Source: Scleromatobacter humisilvae
GTDB lineage: Bacteria > Pseudomonadota > Gammaproteobacteria > Burkholderiales > Burkholderiaceae_C
DNA length: 64,000 nucleotides
NCBI RefSeq assembly: GCF_023231945.1
Contig: NZ_JAJLJH010000001.1
Coordinates: forward strand, 124,001 to 188,000
Direction of reading: 5' to 3'
Position 1 is the stretch's first letter, and each line of letters starts with the position of its first letter. A program made the translations under genes and the position numbers. Shown here one piece after another: positions 8,586 to 17,752 of the stretch. The notes under the pieces are model-generated. The model ran no database searches and had not been told where the DNA came from. It worked only from the letters and a program-made list of their open reading frames with translations.

Positions 8586-10226
8586 ATGACTCTGCACCAC
8601 ATCGCGCGCGTCGCCGCCGCAACCCTGCTGGCGCTCGCCGCCCTCGAAACGCAGGCCCAGGACGCCACCCGCATCGTCGCCGCCACGGTCTATCCCGACA
8701 GCGCCCGCGTCGAGCGCGAACTGAAGGTGCCCGGCGGCACGCGCCACATCGCGCTGGCCTGCGTGCCGGCGGGGGTCGACGTGTCGACGCTGCAGGTCGA
8801 CGGCGATCCGGAGCTGCGCCTGGGCGAGATCCGCACCACGCCGCTGCCGCAGGCGCGCTGGTCGGAATGCGCCGCGTCGCCGCTCGAGGCGCGCACGCAG
8901 GCGCTGGACGCGAAGCGCGCGACGCTCGAAGCGCAGCGCGACTCGAACGAGCTGGCGCTGTCCTACCTGAAGACGTGGGGGTCGAACGCGCATGCCGACG
9001 ATCACGCGACGCCGGCACCGGTCACCGGCAGGCCCGCCGCGCCGCCGCGACCCGGCGCGCTCGCCGGCGACCTGCGCCAGGCGGCCTACGACCTCCTCGT
9101 CGACCAGGCCCGCGTCAGGCGCGAGCTCGCGGTGCTCGAGCGCGAGAGCGTGCGCCTCGGCGACGAGACGCCGCCGTCGCGCGGCAAGGACGGCGGCTGG
9201 CGCACGGTGCGCTTCGACGTCTGGACCCCCGCGTCCGCGTCGCTGCGCGTCCACTACAACGTCGCCAACGCCTGGTGGCGCCCGACCTACCGCGCCACGC
9301 TGGACAGCGCGCACGCGACGCTGCGCGTCGACCGCCAGGCCGACATCGTGCAGGCCAGCGGCGAGGACTGGGGCGAGGTGCGGGTGAAGCTGTCGACGGG
9401 GCGCGCCAACCGCGCGGCGCAGGCGCAAGCGCCGGGCGCGTGGTTCCTCGACGTCGTCGTGCCGCAGCCGGTGTACGCCATGGCGCCCATGTCGGCGGCG
9501 GCCCCCGCGCCGGCGCCGATGGCGGAGCAGCGCGCGGAGATCGCCGGCAGCACCATGAAGCGCGTGACCGCCGAGCCGCCGCCGTGGGGCGCGACCGCGA
9601 TCGCCACCGACTACGCGACCGAGTTCGACGTCGCGCAGGCCGTCACGCTGCCGTCCGACGGCGAGACGCACACGCTGCAGCTCGCGAGCCAGACGCTGAC
9701 CGCGACGCTCAAGCGCCGCGCGACGCCGCGCACCGACCGCGCGGTCTACCTGCTCGCCGAGATGCCGCGCCCCGCAGGCTCGTGGCCGGCCGGGCCGCTG
9801 CAGTCGTGGGTGGACGGCGCGCTGGTGGCGCGCACGCACTGGCAGCCGGCGCAGGGCGACAAGCTGGAGATCGCGCTGGGGCAGGACGACCAGATGCGCG
9901 TCGACGTCGAATCCCCCGGCGCCTTCACGCAGTCGCGCGGCGTGTTCGGCGGCAGCACCGAGCGCACGTCGACGGCGGTCTACGCGGTCGTCAACCAGCA
10001 CCCGGACGCGGTGACGGTGGAACTGCTGGACGCCTCGCCCGTCTCGCGCAACGAGGCGATCCGGGTGACGCACGCCTACGTGCCGCAGCCGTCGGCCACC
10101 GACTGGAACAAGGTGCCGGGCGTCGCGGAATGGACGTTGGCGATCCCCGCGCGCGACACGCGCCGCGTCAGCATCTCTCACACGGTGACGGCCGCCAAGG
10201 ACGTGATCGTGTCCAGCCTGCCCTGA
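8586..10226 (+). CDS. Secreted DUF4139 (MuiA-family) protein, copy 2
   Basis: 546 residues, paralogous to the gene at 3446-5092. It shares a signal peptide (ending ETQAQ), the block RIVAATVYPDSARVERELKV, conserved GGTRH and TLQVDGD blocks, a central coiled coil and a C-terminal DUF4139 domain ending in the RRVSISHTVTAAKD pattern. The start at 8586 follows AGGAGATCC; earlier in-frame codons lie in the intergenic region. It lacks the threonine/proline-rich insert seen before the C-terminal domain of copy 1 and instead carries an alanine/proline-rich stretch (AAAPAPAPMAEQ). Confidence 0.85.
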   Translation: MTLHHIARVAAATLLALAALETQAQDATRIVAATVYPDSARVERELKVPGGTRHIALACVPAGVDVSTLQVDGDPELRLGEIRTTPLPQARWSECAASPLEARTQALDAKRATLEAQRDSNELALSYLKTWGSNAHADDHATPAPVTGRPAAPPRPGALAGDLRQAAYDLLVDQARVRRELAVLERESVRLGDETPPSRGKDGGWRTVRFDVWTPASASLRVHYNVANAWWRPTYRATLDSAHATLRVDRQADIVQASGEDWGEVRVKLSTGRANRAAQAQAPGAWFLDVVVPQPVYAMAPMSAAAPAPAPMAEQRAEIAGSTMKRVTAEPPPWGATAIATDYATEFDVAQAVTLPSDGETHTLQLASQTLTATLKRRATPRTDRAVYLLAEMPRPAGSWPAGPLQSWVDGALVARTHWQPAQGDKLEIALGQDDQMRVDVESPGAFTQSRGVFGGSTERTSTAVYAVVNQHPDAVTVELLDASPVSRNEAIRVTHAYVPQPSATDWNKVPGVAEWTLAIPARDTRRVSISHTVTAAKDVIVSSLP

Positions 10227-10603
10227 CGAGGCTTGGCGGGAGCGCTCCGGGCGTCGTGCAGGCCGTCGATCGCGAGCGGGCGCGCGATCGCCTACAACAG
10301 CGGGTCGATCGACACCATCGCGCGAACCGGGTATACCTGGTGATGTATCGGGATATACCCGTCTATGTATCAAGATGATTCCCCGAAGAAGCGGGAAATT
10401 GGATACCTCCAGGCCTATCTAGAGACGCTGCGCCATAGGTGCGCGCCCCCCGGAAAAGCATCGCCGCGCCGAGGCTGCTCATGCGCGAATCGACTTGGCG
10501 CCACGTCGGCCCGCGCCGCTAACATCCTTCTCCGATGGCACAAGAGACCATCGCAATTGGGCGACTCCTGCAGTCGCCACCAGAAACCACAGGAAGAGGA
10601 AAC
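10227..10603. other. Gene-free leader region upstream of lectin-like gene
   Basis: A 377-bp stretch without a credible gene. An 80-codon frame at 10365-10607 has no family resemblance. It is AT-richer around 10330-10400 and contains an inverted repeat plus two direct repeats (10328-10376) and a stem-loop GGCGACT/AGTCGCC (10560-10566 with 10572-10578) 25 bp before the start codon of the next gene. The long leader with a hairpin near the ribosome site suggests post-transcriptional control; no known riboswitch was recognised. Confidence 0.5.
10328..10376. promoter_or_regulatory. Inverted and direct repeats, candidate operator
   Basis: CGGGTATA (10328-10335) and TATACCCG (10354-10361) form a perfect 8-bp inverted repeat with an 18-bp spacer. 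The first arm also nests the palindrome GGTATACC (10330-10337). ATGTATC occurs twice in direct orientation (10343-10349 and 10365-10371), each followed two bases later by GAT, 22 bp apart or about two helical turns. The sites lie about 230-275 bp upstream of the lectin-like gene. Confidence 0.4.
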
Positions 10604-11851
10604 ATGAAGATTCGATTCACCTTGACGGCGATGGCCATCGCCGCCCTCGCCAGCCAGGCCGCGGGCGCGGCCACCACCGCTCCGCTGCAGGCGTTCAACT
10701 TCGGCTCGCAGGGCGTGGGCTTCTACACGGTCGGCTCGGGCCAGGCCACCTGGGAGACGCCGTACGGCAACTGGCTGCCGACCACCCTCGGCAACAGCGT
10801 CGCGGCGGCCGCGACGACAGGCTTCGCGATCCCGTCGACCGTGACCGCGGGCGTCGGCTACCTCGGCACCGACAACCACCTGCACCTGGTGACCAGCAGC
10901 GCGCTGGGCGTCGGCGCGGTCGACACCGACCTCACCGCGGTCAGCACCGGCGGCACGCCCGCCACCGGCGTCCCGGCGACGCCGGGCTCGGCGCTGACGA
11001 GCGTGGCCGCGGGCGGGAACAAGTTCTACTACATCGCCAACAACCACGTCATCCAGGTCTCGCAGGTCACGAGCAGCTACTACGGCAACTGGCCGACCGT
11101 CGACCTCGGCGGCAACATCGCCGGCGCGCGCCTGGCGGCCGCCAACTCGTCGCTGACGGCCCTGACGCTCGACGGCACCAACCCGGCCGTCTACTACATC
11201 GACGTCATCGGCCACGTCGATGAATTCGCCATCGTCAACGGTGCCTGGCGCTGGCGCGACATCACGGCGGCGACCAATGCCCAACCCGCGCTCAACGGCT
11301 CGCCGCTCACGTCGGTCGCCCTGAATTCGTACACGGAGCGCGTCTACTTCATCGATGCCAGCTCGCACGTCCGCGAACTGGGCGGCTCCGGCTCCACCGG
11401 CGCCTGGGAGACCACCGACGTCAGCGGCGGCAACCCGGTCGCTTCGCCCGGCAGCGGCCTGACCTCGTTCAAGCTGAGCGGCGACAGCTTCCGCATCTAC
11501 TACGAGGACAACAACGACCACATCCGCGAGATCGCCTGGGCGGGCGGCTGGTCGTCGACCGACATCTCCGGCAACACGCGCTCGGTCAACGCCACCCCCG
11601 GCTCCGCGCTGAGCTCGGCGACGGACAACGGCGTCAACGGCATCTTCTACTTCGGCACCGACGGCCACGTCCATGACCTGCAGTGGAGCGGCGGCTGGAC
11701 CACGACCGACACCGTCACGCACGTCATCGGCGGCACGGGCGGTGGCGGCGGTGGTGGTGGTGGCGGCGGCGGCGGTAGATGCAGCACCATCAACCTGAAG
11801 CAACAGACTTCGAATGCGATCGGGGTGCAACCCAACTGCGTTCCGCGCTGA
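10604..11851 (+). CDS. Secreted AAL-type beta-propeller lectin-like protein
   Basis: A 415-residue exported protein with a signal peptide (residues 1-22, ending AAGAA). It is built of repeated blades of the fucose-lectin (AAL) type: recurring patterns such as RVYFIDASSHVRELGG, FRIYYEDNNDHIREIAWAGGW and GIFYFGTDGHVHDLQWSGGW, each spaced by a W...TD(V/I) turn and a GS(A/P)LTS segment. A run of 13 glycines then leads to a short tail with two cysteines. The family binds fucosylated glycans, inferred here from repeat pattern only. The start follows AGGAAGAGG. A strong terminator follows the stop. Confidence 0.72.
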   Translation: MKIRFTLTAMAIAALASQAAGAATTAPLQAFNFGSQGVGFYTVGSGQATWETPYGNWLPTTLGNSVAAAATTGFAIPSTVTAGVGYLGTDNHLHLVTSSALGVGAVDTDLTAVSTGGTPATGVPATPGSALTSVAAGGNKFYYIANNHVIQVSQVTSSYYGNWPTVDLGGNIAGARLAAANSSLTALTLDGTNPAVYYIDVIGHVDEFAIVNGAWRWRDITAATNAQPALNGSPLTSVALNSYTERVYFIDASSHVRELGGSGSTGAWETTDVSGGNPVASPGSGLTSFKLSGDSFRIYYEDNNDHIREIAWAGGWSSTDISGNTRSVNATPGSALSSATDNGVNGIFYFGTDGHVHDLQWSGGWTTTDTVTHVIGGTGGGGGGGGGGGGGRCSTINLKQQTSNAIGVQPNCVPR

Positions 11852-11873
11852 CCTGAGCGAAGCAGCATGACGA

Positions 11874-11898
11874 CGCCCGGCACGCGCCGGGCGTTTTT
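11874..11898. terminator. Intrinsic terminator after lectin-like gene
   Basis: CGCCCGGC (11874-11881) pairs with GCCGGGCG (11886-11893) around ACGC and is followed by TTTTT. It lies between convergent genes and ends the lectin-like transcript. Confidence 0.88.
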
Positions 11899-11938
11899 CA
11901 TTGGGCGGCCTCGCGCGCGAGGCCGCGCGTCGTCGGTG

Positions 11939-13870
11939 TCAGAGAAAGCCGGTCGACAGCCAGGGCACGGCCGCGACGATGATCGTGCCGATCAGCAGCG
12001 CGGCCATGTAGCCCATCAGCGGCCGGATGCCGCGGTCGGGGTTGACGCGCGCGATGGCGCAGGCCGAGTAGTACCCCACGCCGAGCGGCGGCGCGAACAG
12101 GCCCAGGCCCATCGCGAGCGTGGCGACCATCGCGTAGTGCACGTCGTTGATCCCGAGCTGGCGCGCGATCGGGAACAGCAGCGGGCCGAACAGCACCATC
12201 GCCGGGATGCCCTCGAGCACCGAGCCGAGGACGACGAACGCGAGGATCGAGACCGCCATGAACATGGGCGCCCCGCCCGGAAGACCGGCCATCGTCGTGG
12301 CGAGCCAGCCCGAGAAGCCCGACTGCGTCAGGCCCCAGGCCATCGCCGTGGCGGTGCCGATGATCAGCAGGATCGCGCCCGACAACGCCGCGGTGCCGAC
12401 CAGCATCCGGCCGAGGTTGCGCCACTTCATCTGGCGGTAGATCGCGGCGCCGACGATCAGCGCGTAGGCGATGCCGATGGTCGAGACCTCGGTGGCCGTG
12501 GCCACGCCTCCCACCACCGCGGCGCGGATCAGGAACGGCAGCGCCAGCGCCGGGAACGCGATCGCGAACAGCTTGATGTTCTTCTTCCACGGCGTGCGCG
12601 GCACGCCGGACAGGTCCTCGCCGCGGCTGCGCCAGCCGACGACCGCGCACAGGATCAGGCCCAGCACCAGCGCCGGCAGCAGGCCGCCGGTGAACAGCGC
12701 CGCGATCGACACGCCCGTGACCGAACCGATGGTGATCAGGACGAGGCTCGGCGGCACCGTCTCGGTCTGCGCGCCGGTGGCCGCGAGCAGCGCGACGAGC
12801 TCGCCCTCGTCGGCGCCGCGTGCCTTCATCTCGGGAAACAGCGCAGGGGCGACGGCGGCCATGTCGGCGGCCTTCGCACCCGAGATGCCGGACACGAGGT
12901 ACATCGCGCCGACCAGCACGTACTGCAGTCCGCCACGCACGTGCCCGAGCAGGCCGGCCAGGAAGGCGACCATCGCGCGCGCCATGCCGGTTGCCTCGAG
13001 CAACTGCCCGAGGAACACGAACAGCGGCACCGCCAGCAGGATCAGGTGCGACATGCCCTCGTCCATGCGGCCCACCATCACCGACATCGGCGTGCCGGTG
13101 GACAGCGCGAGGTAGCCGAAGGTGCCCAGGCCGAACGCGAACGCGATCGGGATGCCGGCCAGCACGCTGCCGGCGGCCACGCCCACGAAGAAGATCAGCA
13201 GGTTCAGCCGGCCCAGGTCGTCGAACGCATGGCGCCCGAGCCAGAACGCCGCGCAGAGCCCGCCCACGATCACGAGCGCCGTCACGATGTGCTTCGCATT
13301 CGCCTCGCGCAGCAGCCGCAGGATCGCGAAGGTGCCCATCAACGCGATGCCGATCGGCATGGCGATCTCGCGCCACAGGTTGGAGATCTCGAGCGCGGAC
13401 GTGGTGATGTCGCCCTCGTCCGACGCGTGCTGCCACGCGGGCCGCAGCACCAGCGCCAGGAACGCGAGGCAGGCGCAGGTGGCCACGGCCTCCATCAGCG
13501 CGCGCCCGCCCGGCGACAGCCGCGCGACGATGGCCGTCATGCGCATGTGCTCGCCGCGCCGCAACGCGATGACCGCGCCGAACATCGCCAGCCACAGGAA
13601 CAGGATCGACGCGAGTTCGTCCGACCAGACGAGCGGGCTGTGCAGCACGAAGCGCGCGACGACGCCCGCCAGCAGCACGCCGATGTCGGCCACCACGAGC
13701 AGCGCCGCCGGCACTTCGACCAGCCAGCCCAGCCCGCGGTCGATGCGCGCAAGCCAGCCGCGCTGCGGCGTGGTCTGCGTGACGATGGGGCCGTTCGCGG
13801 CCTCGGGCAGCGCATGCCCGAGCGCGTCATGCGTGGCGAGCGGCAGCTCGTCGAGTCGGACGGGCTTCAT
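11939..13870 (-). CDS. TRAP transporter permease, fused DctQ-DctM
   Basis: A 643-residue membrane protein combining the small four-helix DctQ domain (residues about 40-195, with the WSDELASILFLWLAMFGA motif) and the large DctM domain (about 215-640, with SGAKAADMAAVAP and ATGAQTETVPPSLVLI). TRAP transporters import carboxylates with Na+ or H+ using a periplasmic binding protein. The binding protein is encoded directly upstream (13874-14881) with a 3-bp gap. Fusion of Q and M is a known variant. Context with an acyl-CoA ligase and thiolase suggests import of an organic acid destined for CoA activation. Confidence 0.93.
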   Translation of the reverse strand: MKPVRLDELPLATHDALGHALPEAANGPIVTQTTPQRGWLARIDRGLGWLVEVPAALLVVADIGVLLAGVVARFVLHSPLVWSDELASILFLWLAMFGAVIALRRGEHMRMTAIVARLSPGGRALMEAVATCACLAFLALVLRPAWQHASDEGDITTSALEISNLWREIAMPIGIALMGTFAILRLLREANAKHIVTALVIVGGLCAAFWLGRHAFDDLGRLNLLIFFVGVAAGSVLAGIPIAFAFGLGTFGYLALSTGTPMSVMVGRMDEGMSHLILLAVPLFVFLGQLLEATGMARAMVAFLAGLLGHVRGGLQYVLVGAMYLVSGISGAKAADMAAVAPALFPEMKARGADEGELVALLAATGAQTETVPPSLVLITIGSVTGVSIAALFTGGLLPALVLGLILCAVVGWRSRGEDLSGVPRTPWKKNIKLFAIAFPALALPFLIRAAVVGGVATATEVSTIGIAYALIVGAAIYRQMKWRNLGRMLVGTAALSGAILLIIGTATAMAWGLTQSGFSGWLATTMAGLPGGAPMFMAVSILAFVVLGSVLEGIPAMVLFGPLLFPIARQLGINDVHYAMVATLAMGLGLFAPPLGVGYYSACAIARVNPDRGIRPLMGYMAALLIGTIIVAAVPWLSTGFL

Positions 13871-13873
13871 GAT

Positions 13874-14881
13874 TTACGACAGCTTGCCGACGCTGCGTTC
13901 GAGGACCGCCCAGCCTTCGTCGCCGAACTTCGATTTCCAGTCGCTGTAGAAGTTGGCCTTGCGCAGGTGCTCGCGGAACGGGGCCGCGTTGGTCGTGTTG
14001 AAGACCATGCCCTTTGACGCGAGATCCTTCTGCACGTTGGCATTGAGCTCGGCGACGTCCGCGCGTTCCTTCATGCCGGCCGCGTTGATGTGCTTGGCGA
14101 CGATGGTGCGCAGGTCGGGCGGCAGCTTCTCCCAGGACGCCTTGTTGGCGAGGAACCAGAAGCCGTCCCACATGTGGTTGGTCAGCGAGCAGTACTTCTG
14201 TACCTCGTAGAGCTTGGCCGTGGCGATGATGGCCAGCGGGTTCTCCTGGCCCTCGACCACCTTGGTCTGCAGCGCGGAATACACCTCGGCGAAGTTGATC
14301 GAGGTCGGCGACGCGTCGAAGGCCTTGAACATCGAGCTCCACAGCGGCGACGGCGGGACGCGGATCTTGAAGCCCTTGAAGTCGTCCGGGCTCGCGATCG
14401 GCTTGACGGAGGACGTCGTCTGGCGGAAGCCGTTGTCCCAGATCTTGTCCATCACGACGAGATCCTTCTTGGCGATCTGCGCGCGGATCCACGCGCCGAG
14501 CTCGCCGTCCATCGCCTTCCACACGGTGTCGTAGTTGGGGAACGCGAAGCCGACGCCGTTGATCTGCGCGGCGGGCACCAGCGTGCCCAGGATCAGGCCG
14601 GACAGCGTGAAGAAGTCGACGCCGCCGGCGCGCAGCTGGCTGAGGGTGTCGGTGTCGGAGCCGAGCTGGCTGCTCGGGAAGATCTGGATCTCGACCCGCC
14701 CCTTGGTCTCGGCGCGGATGGCCTCGGCCATCTCCTTGGCGCGCACGTTCATCGGGTGCGTGACGGGCAGGTTGTTCGCGTACTTGTACGTGAACTCGGC
14801 CTTCTGCGCGAACGCGCCGATGCTGGGCAACGCGAGGGTGCCGGCGGCGCCGGCGAGGATCTGGCGGCGGGAAAGTTGCAT
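13874..14881 (-). CDS. TRAP transporter substrate-binding protein, DctP family
   Basis: A 335-residue periplasmic solute receptor. The N terminus MQLSRRQILAGAAGTLALP has a twin-arginine-like motif and cleavage near AFAQ. Family motifs follow: FTYKYANNLPVTHPMNVRA, GRVEIQIFPSSQLGSD, and the carboxylate-binding arginine region FKGFKIRVPPSPLW. The start at 14881 is preferred to one 14 codons upstream because the leader and a GGAGACAAC ribosome site fit it. The cognate permease follows. The substrate is not predictable from sequence alone. Confidence 0.93.
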   Translation of the reverse strand: MQLSRRQILAGAAGTLALPSIGAFAQKAEFTYKYANNLPVTHPMNVRAKEMAEAIRAETKGRVEIQIFPSSQLGSDTDTLSQLRAGGVDFFTLSGLILGTLVPAAQINGVGFAFPNYDTVWKAMDGELGAWIRAQIAKKDLVVMDKIWDNGFRQTTSSVKPIASPDDFKGFKIRVPPSPLWSSMFKAFDASPTSINFAEVYSALQTKVVEGQENPLAIIATAKLYEVQKYCSLTNHMWDGFWFLANKASWEKLPPDLRTIVAKHINAAGMKERADVAELNANVQKDLASKGMVFNTTNAAPFREHLRKANFYSDWKSKFGDEGWAVLERSVGKLS

Positions 14882-14969
14882 GTCGTTGTCTCCGTTCTTG
14901 TGGATGATCCTGTCGCGCCGCACCCTCCGGCCCGGTCGCGAAATCGGCTGTGCCGATGATTGTGAGGGC

Positions 14970-16589
14970 TCAGGCGTGGGAGGATTCCCTCGTCTTCCCC
15001 AACTCTGTGGTTTCCCACAATTGGCCGCTTGCGAAGAGTTGTTCGCGGACGTCCTTCTTGGTCACCTTGCCGTAGCCGGACTTGGGCAGCGCATCCCAGA
15101 AGAAGATGTGGCGCGGCCAGCGATAGCGCGCGCAGCGGCCGTCGAGATGCGCGAGCAGCGACTCGGCGTCGCAGGCCACGCCGTCGCGCGCGACGACCAC
15201 CGCCACGCCGACCTCGCCCCACTTCGCGTCGGGCACGCCCAGCACCGCCACCTCGGCGACGCCCGGATGCGTCAGCAGCACCTCCTCGACCTCGCGCGGG
15301 TAGACGTTCGAGCCGCCCGAGATGTACATGTCGGACTCGCGGCCCGTGATGTACAGCAGGCCGCGCGCGTCGACACGCCCGAGGTCGCCGGTGTGGAACC
15401 AGCCGCCGCGCAGCGCCTTGGCGGTGGCCTCGGCGTTGTCGTGGTAGCCCGCGAACACGCCCGGCCCGCGGCAGCAGATCTCGCCGACCTCGCCGACCGG
15501 CACGCGATGCATGTCGGCATCGAGGATCGCCACCTCCATGCCAGTGCGCGGCCGGCCGCACGAGCCGACGTTGGCGTTGGGCGACTCGTCGTCGGCCGAG
15601 TGCATCGAAGGCGTCAGCACCGTGATGCAGCCCGTCACCTCGCCCAGCCCGAAGTACTGCACCAGCACCGGGCCCAGCGTGCGCAGCGCGCGTTGCTGGT
15701 CGGCGCGGTACATCGGCGCGCCGGCGTAGATCACGTAGCGCAGCGACGAGTGGTCGTGCGCGTCGACCGCCGGATGTTCGACCAGCATCTTGACGATGGT
15801 GGGCACCGTGAACAGGTTCGTCACGCGATGGCGCTCGACCAGTTCCCAGAACGTCGCGGGATCGAGCTTCTCGGACGGCAGCAGCACCGTGGCCGCGCCG
15901 CGCGCGACGTTGAGCAGCGCGTGGATGCCCGCGCCGTGCGACAGCGGCGCGACGGCGATCGAGACGTCATGCTCGGTGGTGCCCGGGATCAGGTCGGCCA
16001 GGTGGTTGGCGACGATGAAGGCCATCTGGCCGTGCGTCAGCATGCCGGCCTTGGGCCGTCCGGTCGTGCCCGAGGTGTAGAAGAACCACAGCGGGTCGTC
16101 GGCGTCGACGCCGGCCTCGGAGGGCTCGGCGCCGAGATGCGCCGCGACCAGCGCCTCCCAGTTCAACTCGCCGGCCTGGCCGCCGCCCATCGGGATGACG
16201 ACGCGCAGCGCAGGCGAGGCCTCGCGCACCGCGGCGACGTGCGCCTCGAAGCCCTCGTCGACCAGCATCGCGACGGCGCCGCTGGACGCGCCGAGGTACG
16301 CGACCTCCGGCGGCGTCAGCCGGAAGTTCACCGGCACCCACACCGCGCCGAGCCGGAACGCGACCCAGCAGCTCTCGAACATCGCCAGCGTGTTGCGCGA
16401 CTGCACGAGCAGCCGGTCGCCCTTGCGGATGCCCAGCGACCGCAGCGCCGCGACCATCGCGTCGACGCGGCGGTCGATCTCGCCCCACGTCCACTGCTGC
16501 TCGCCCTGGATCAGGCCCGCGCGGTCGCGATGCAGCGCGGCGGTCTGGCGCAGCAGTTGCGACAGGTTGCAGACCTGCGCCTTGTTCAC
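14970..16589 (-). CDS. AMP-dependent acyl-CoA synthetase
   Basis: A 539-residue ANL-superfamily ligase that activates a carboxylic acid to its CoA thioester via an acyl-AMP. Motifs: P-loop YTSGTTGRPKAG, the adenylate-binding GLGEVTGC, GWFHTGDLGRVD, and the C-terminal catalytic lysine region PKSGYGKVTKKDV. The GTG start at 16589-16587 overlaps the thiolase stop (GTGA), indicating translational coupling. Substrate class (fatty, aromatic or cyclic acid) cannot be read from the motifs; the adjacent TRAP transporter and thiolase suggest uptake, activation and cleavage of one carboxylate. Confidence 0.92.
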   Translation of the reverse strand: MNKAQVCNLSQLLRQTAALHRDRAGLIQGEQQWTWGEIDRRVDAMVAALRSLGIRKGDRLLVQSRNTLAMFESCWVAFRLGAVWVPVNFRLTPPEVAYLGASSGAVAMLVDEGFEAHVAAVREASPALRVVIPMGGGQAGELNWEALVAAHLGAEPSEAGVDADDPLWFFYTSGTTGRPKAGMLTHGQMAFIVANHLADLIPGTTEHDVSIAVAPLSHGAGIHALLNVARGAATVLLPSEKLDPATFWELVERHRVTNLFTVPTIVKMLVEHPAVDAHDHSSLRYVIYAGAPMYRADQQRALRTLGPVLVQYFGLGEVTGCITVLTPSMHSADDESPNANVGSCGRPRTGMEVAILDADMHRVPVGEVGEICCRGPGVFAGYHDNAEATAKALRGGWFHTGDLGRVDARGLLYITGRESDMYISGGSNVYPREVEEVLLTHPGVAEVAVLGVPDAKWGEVGVAVVVARDGVACDAESLLAHLDGRCARYRWPRHIFFWDALPKSGYGKVTKKDVREQLFASGQLWETTELGKTRESSHA

Positions 16590-17752
16590 GCGGCCTCCAG
16601 CACGCTCAGGTAGTTCGCGACGGCCGCGCCGCCCATGTTGAAGACCGCGCCGAGGCCGGCACGCGGCAGCTGCATGTCGCCGGCCGTGCCGGTCAGCTGC
16701 ATCGCGGCCATCACGTGCTGCGACACGCCCGTCGCGCCGATCGGATGCCCGCGCGACTTCAGGCCGCCCGACGGATTGACCGGCAGCTTGCCGTCGCGCC
16801 GCGTGTCGCCGTCGAGGATCGCGCGCGCGCCCTGGCCGTGGCCGCGCAGGCCCATGGCCTCGTACTCGAGCAGCTCGGCGATCGTGAAGCAGTCGTGCGT
16901 CTCCACGAAGTGCAGGTCGGACAGCGTGATGCCCGCGGCATCCAGGCCCTTCTGCCATGCGAGCGCCGCGCCCTCGAACTTCGTCGGGTCGCGGCGCGAC
17001 AGCGGCAGGTACTCGTTGACCTGCGTGCGCGAGCGCCAGCGCACCGGCCGGAACACCGCGCCCCTGACCGGATCGCGCGAGATCACCAGCGCCGCGGCAC
17101 CGTCGGACACGAGCGAGCAGTCGGAACGCTTGAGCGGACCGGCCACGAACGGATTCTTCTCGGAGACGTTGCGGCAGAAGTCGAAGCCGAGGTCGCGCTT
17201 CATGTGCGCGAGCGGGTTGCGCACGCCGTTCTCGTGGTTCTTGGCCGAGATCATCGCCAGCGCGTCGCTCTGGTCGCCGAAGCGTTCGAAGTAGACGCCG
17301 GCGATGTCGCCGAACACGCCCGCGAACCCCCCGGGGGTATCGGCCTCTTCCTTGACGTACGAGCACTTGAGCAGGGTGTCGCCGATCTGCTGGCTGGGCA
17401 GCGTGTTCATCTTCTCCATGCCCACCACCAGCGCGTGCTTGACGCGGCCGGACCCGACCGCGTCGAGCGCGGCCCAGATCGCGGCCGAGCCCGTGGCGCA
17501 GGCGTTCTCCACGCGCACCGCGGGCACGTGCCGGAACTCGGGGATCGCGACGGCCACCAGCGAGCCGCTGAAGTCCTGCTGCACGAAGCCGCCGTTGAAG
17601 TGGCCGACGAAGATGCCGTCGATGTCCGACAGCTCGAGGCCGGCGCTGGCCACGGCGGGCAGCGCGGCGTCGCGGATCAGCTGCTCCATGTCGAGGGCGT
17701 CGAGCTTGCCGAAGGGCGTGTGGCCCCAGCCGATGATGTGGGCGTTGTTCAT
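16586..17752 (-). CDS. Thiolase-family acyltransferase (SCP-x-like)
   Basis: A 388-residue thiolase-fold protein of the acetyl-CoA acetyltransferase/SCP2-thiolase group, which cleaves or forms 3-oxoacyl-CoA. Nucleophile cysteine: VENACATGSAA. C-terminal histidine loop: GGLKSRGHPIGATG, with a further His-Asp-Cys in VETHDCFTIAE. The start at 17752 follows GGAGACACC and matches the family N terminus; an upstream in-frame start would add 49 unrelated residues. It is first gene of the minus-strand operon thiolase, ligase, DctP, DctQM. Confidence 0.9.
   Translation of the reverse strand: MNNAHIIGWGHTPFGKLDALDMEQLIRDAALPAVASAGLELSDIDGIFVGHFNGGFVQQDFSGSLVAVAIPEFRHVPAVRVENACATGSAAIWAALDAVGSGRVKHALVVGMEKMNTLPSQQIGDTLLKCSYVKEEADTPGGFAGVFGDIAGVYFERFGDQSDALAMISAKNHENGVRNPLAHMKRDLGFDFCRNVSEKNPFVAGPLKRSDCSLVSDGAAALVISRDPVRGAVFRPVRWRSRTQVNEYLPLSRRDPTKFEGAALAWQKGLDAAGITLSDLHFVETHDCFTIAELLEYEAMGLRGHGQGARAILDGDTRRDGKLPVNPSGGLKSRGHPIGATGVSQHVMAAMQLTGTAGDMQLPRAGLGAVFNMGGAAVANYLSVLEAA

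Noticed and set aside
10365-10607. 80-codon frame upstream of the lectin-like gene
   Set aside because: No family match, poor ribosome site, and it runs over the hairpin and start of the lectin-like gene in another frame.
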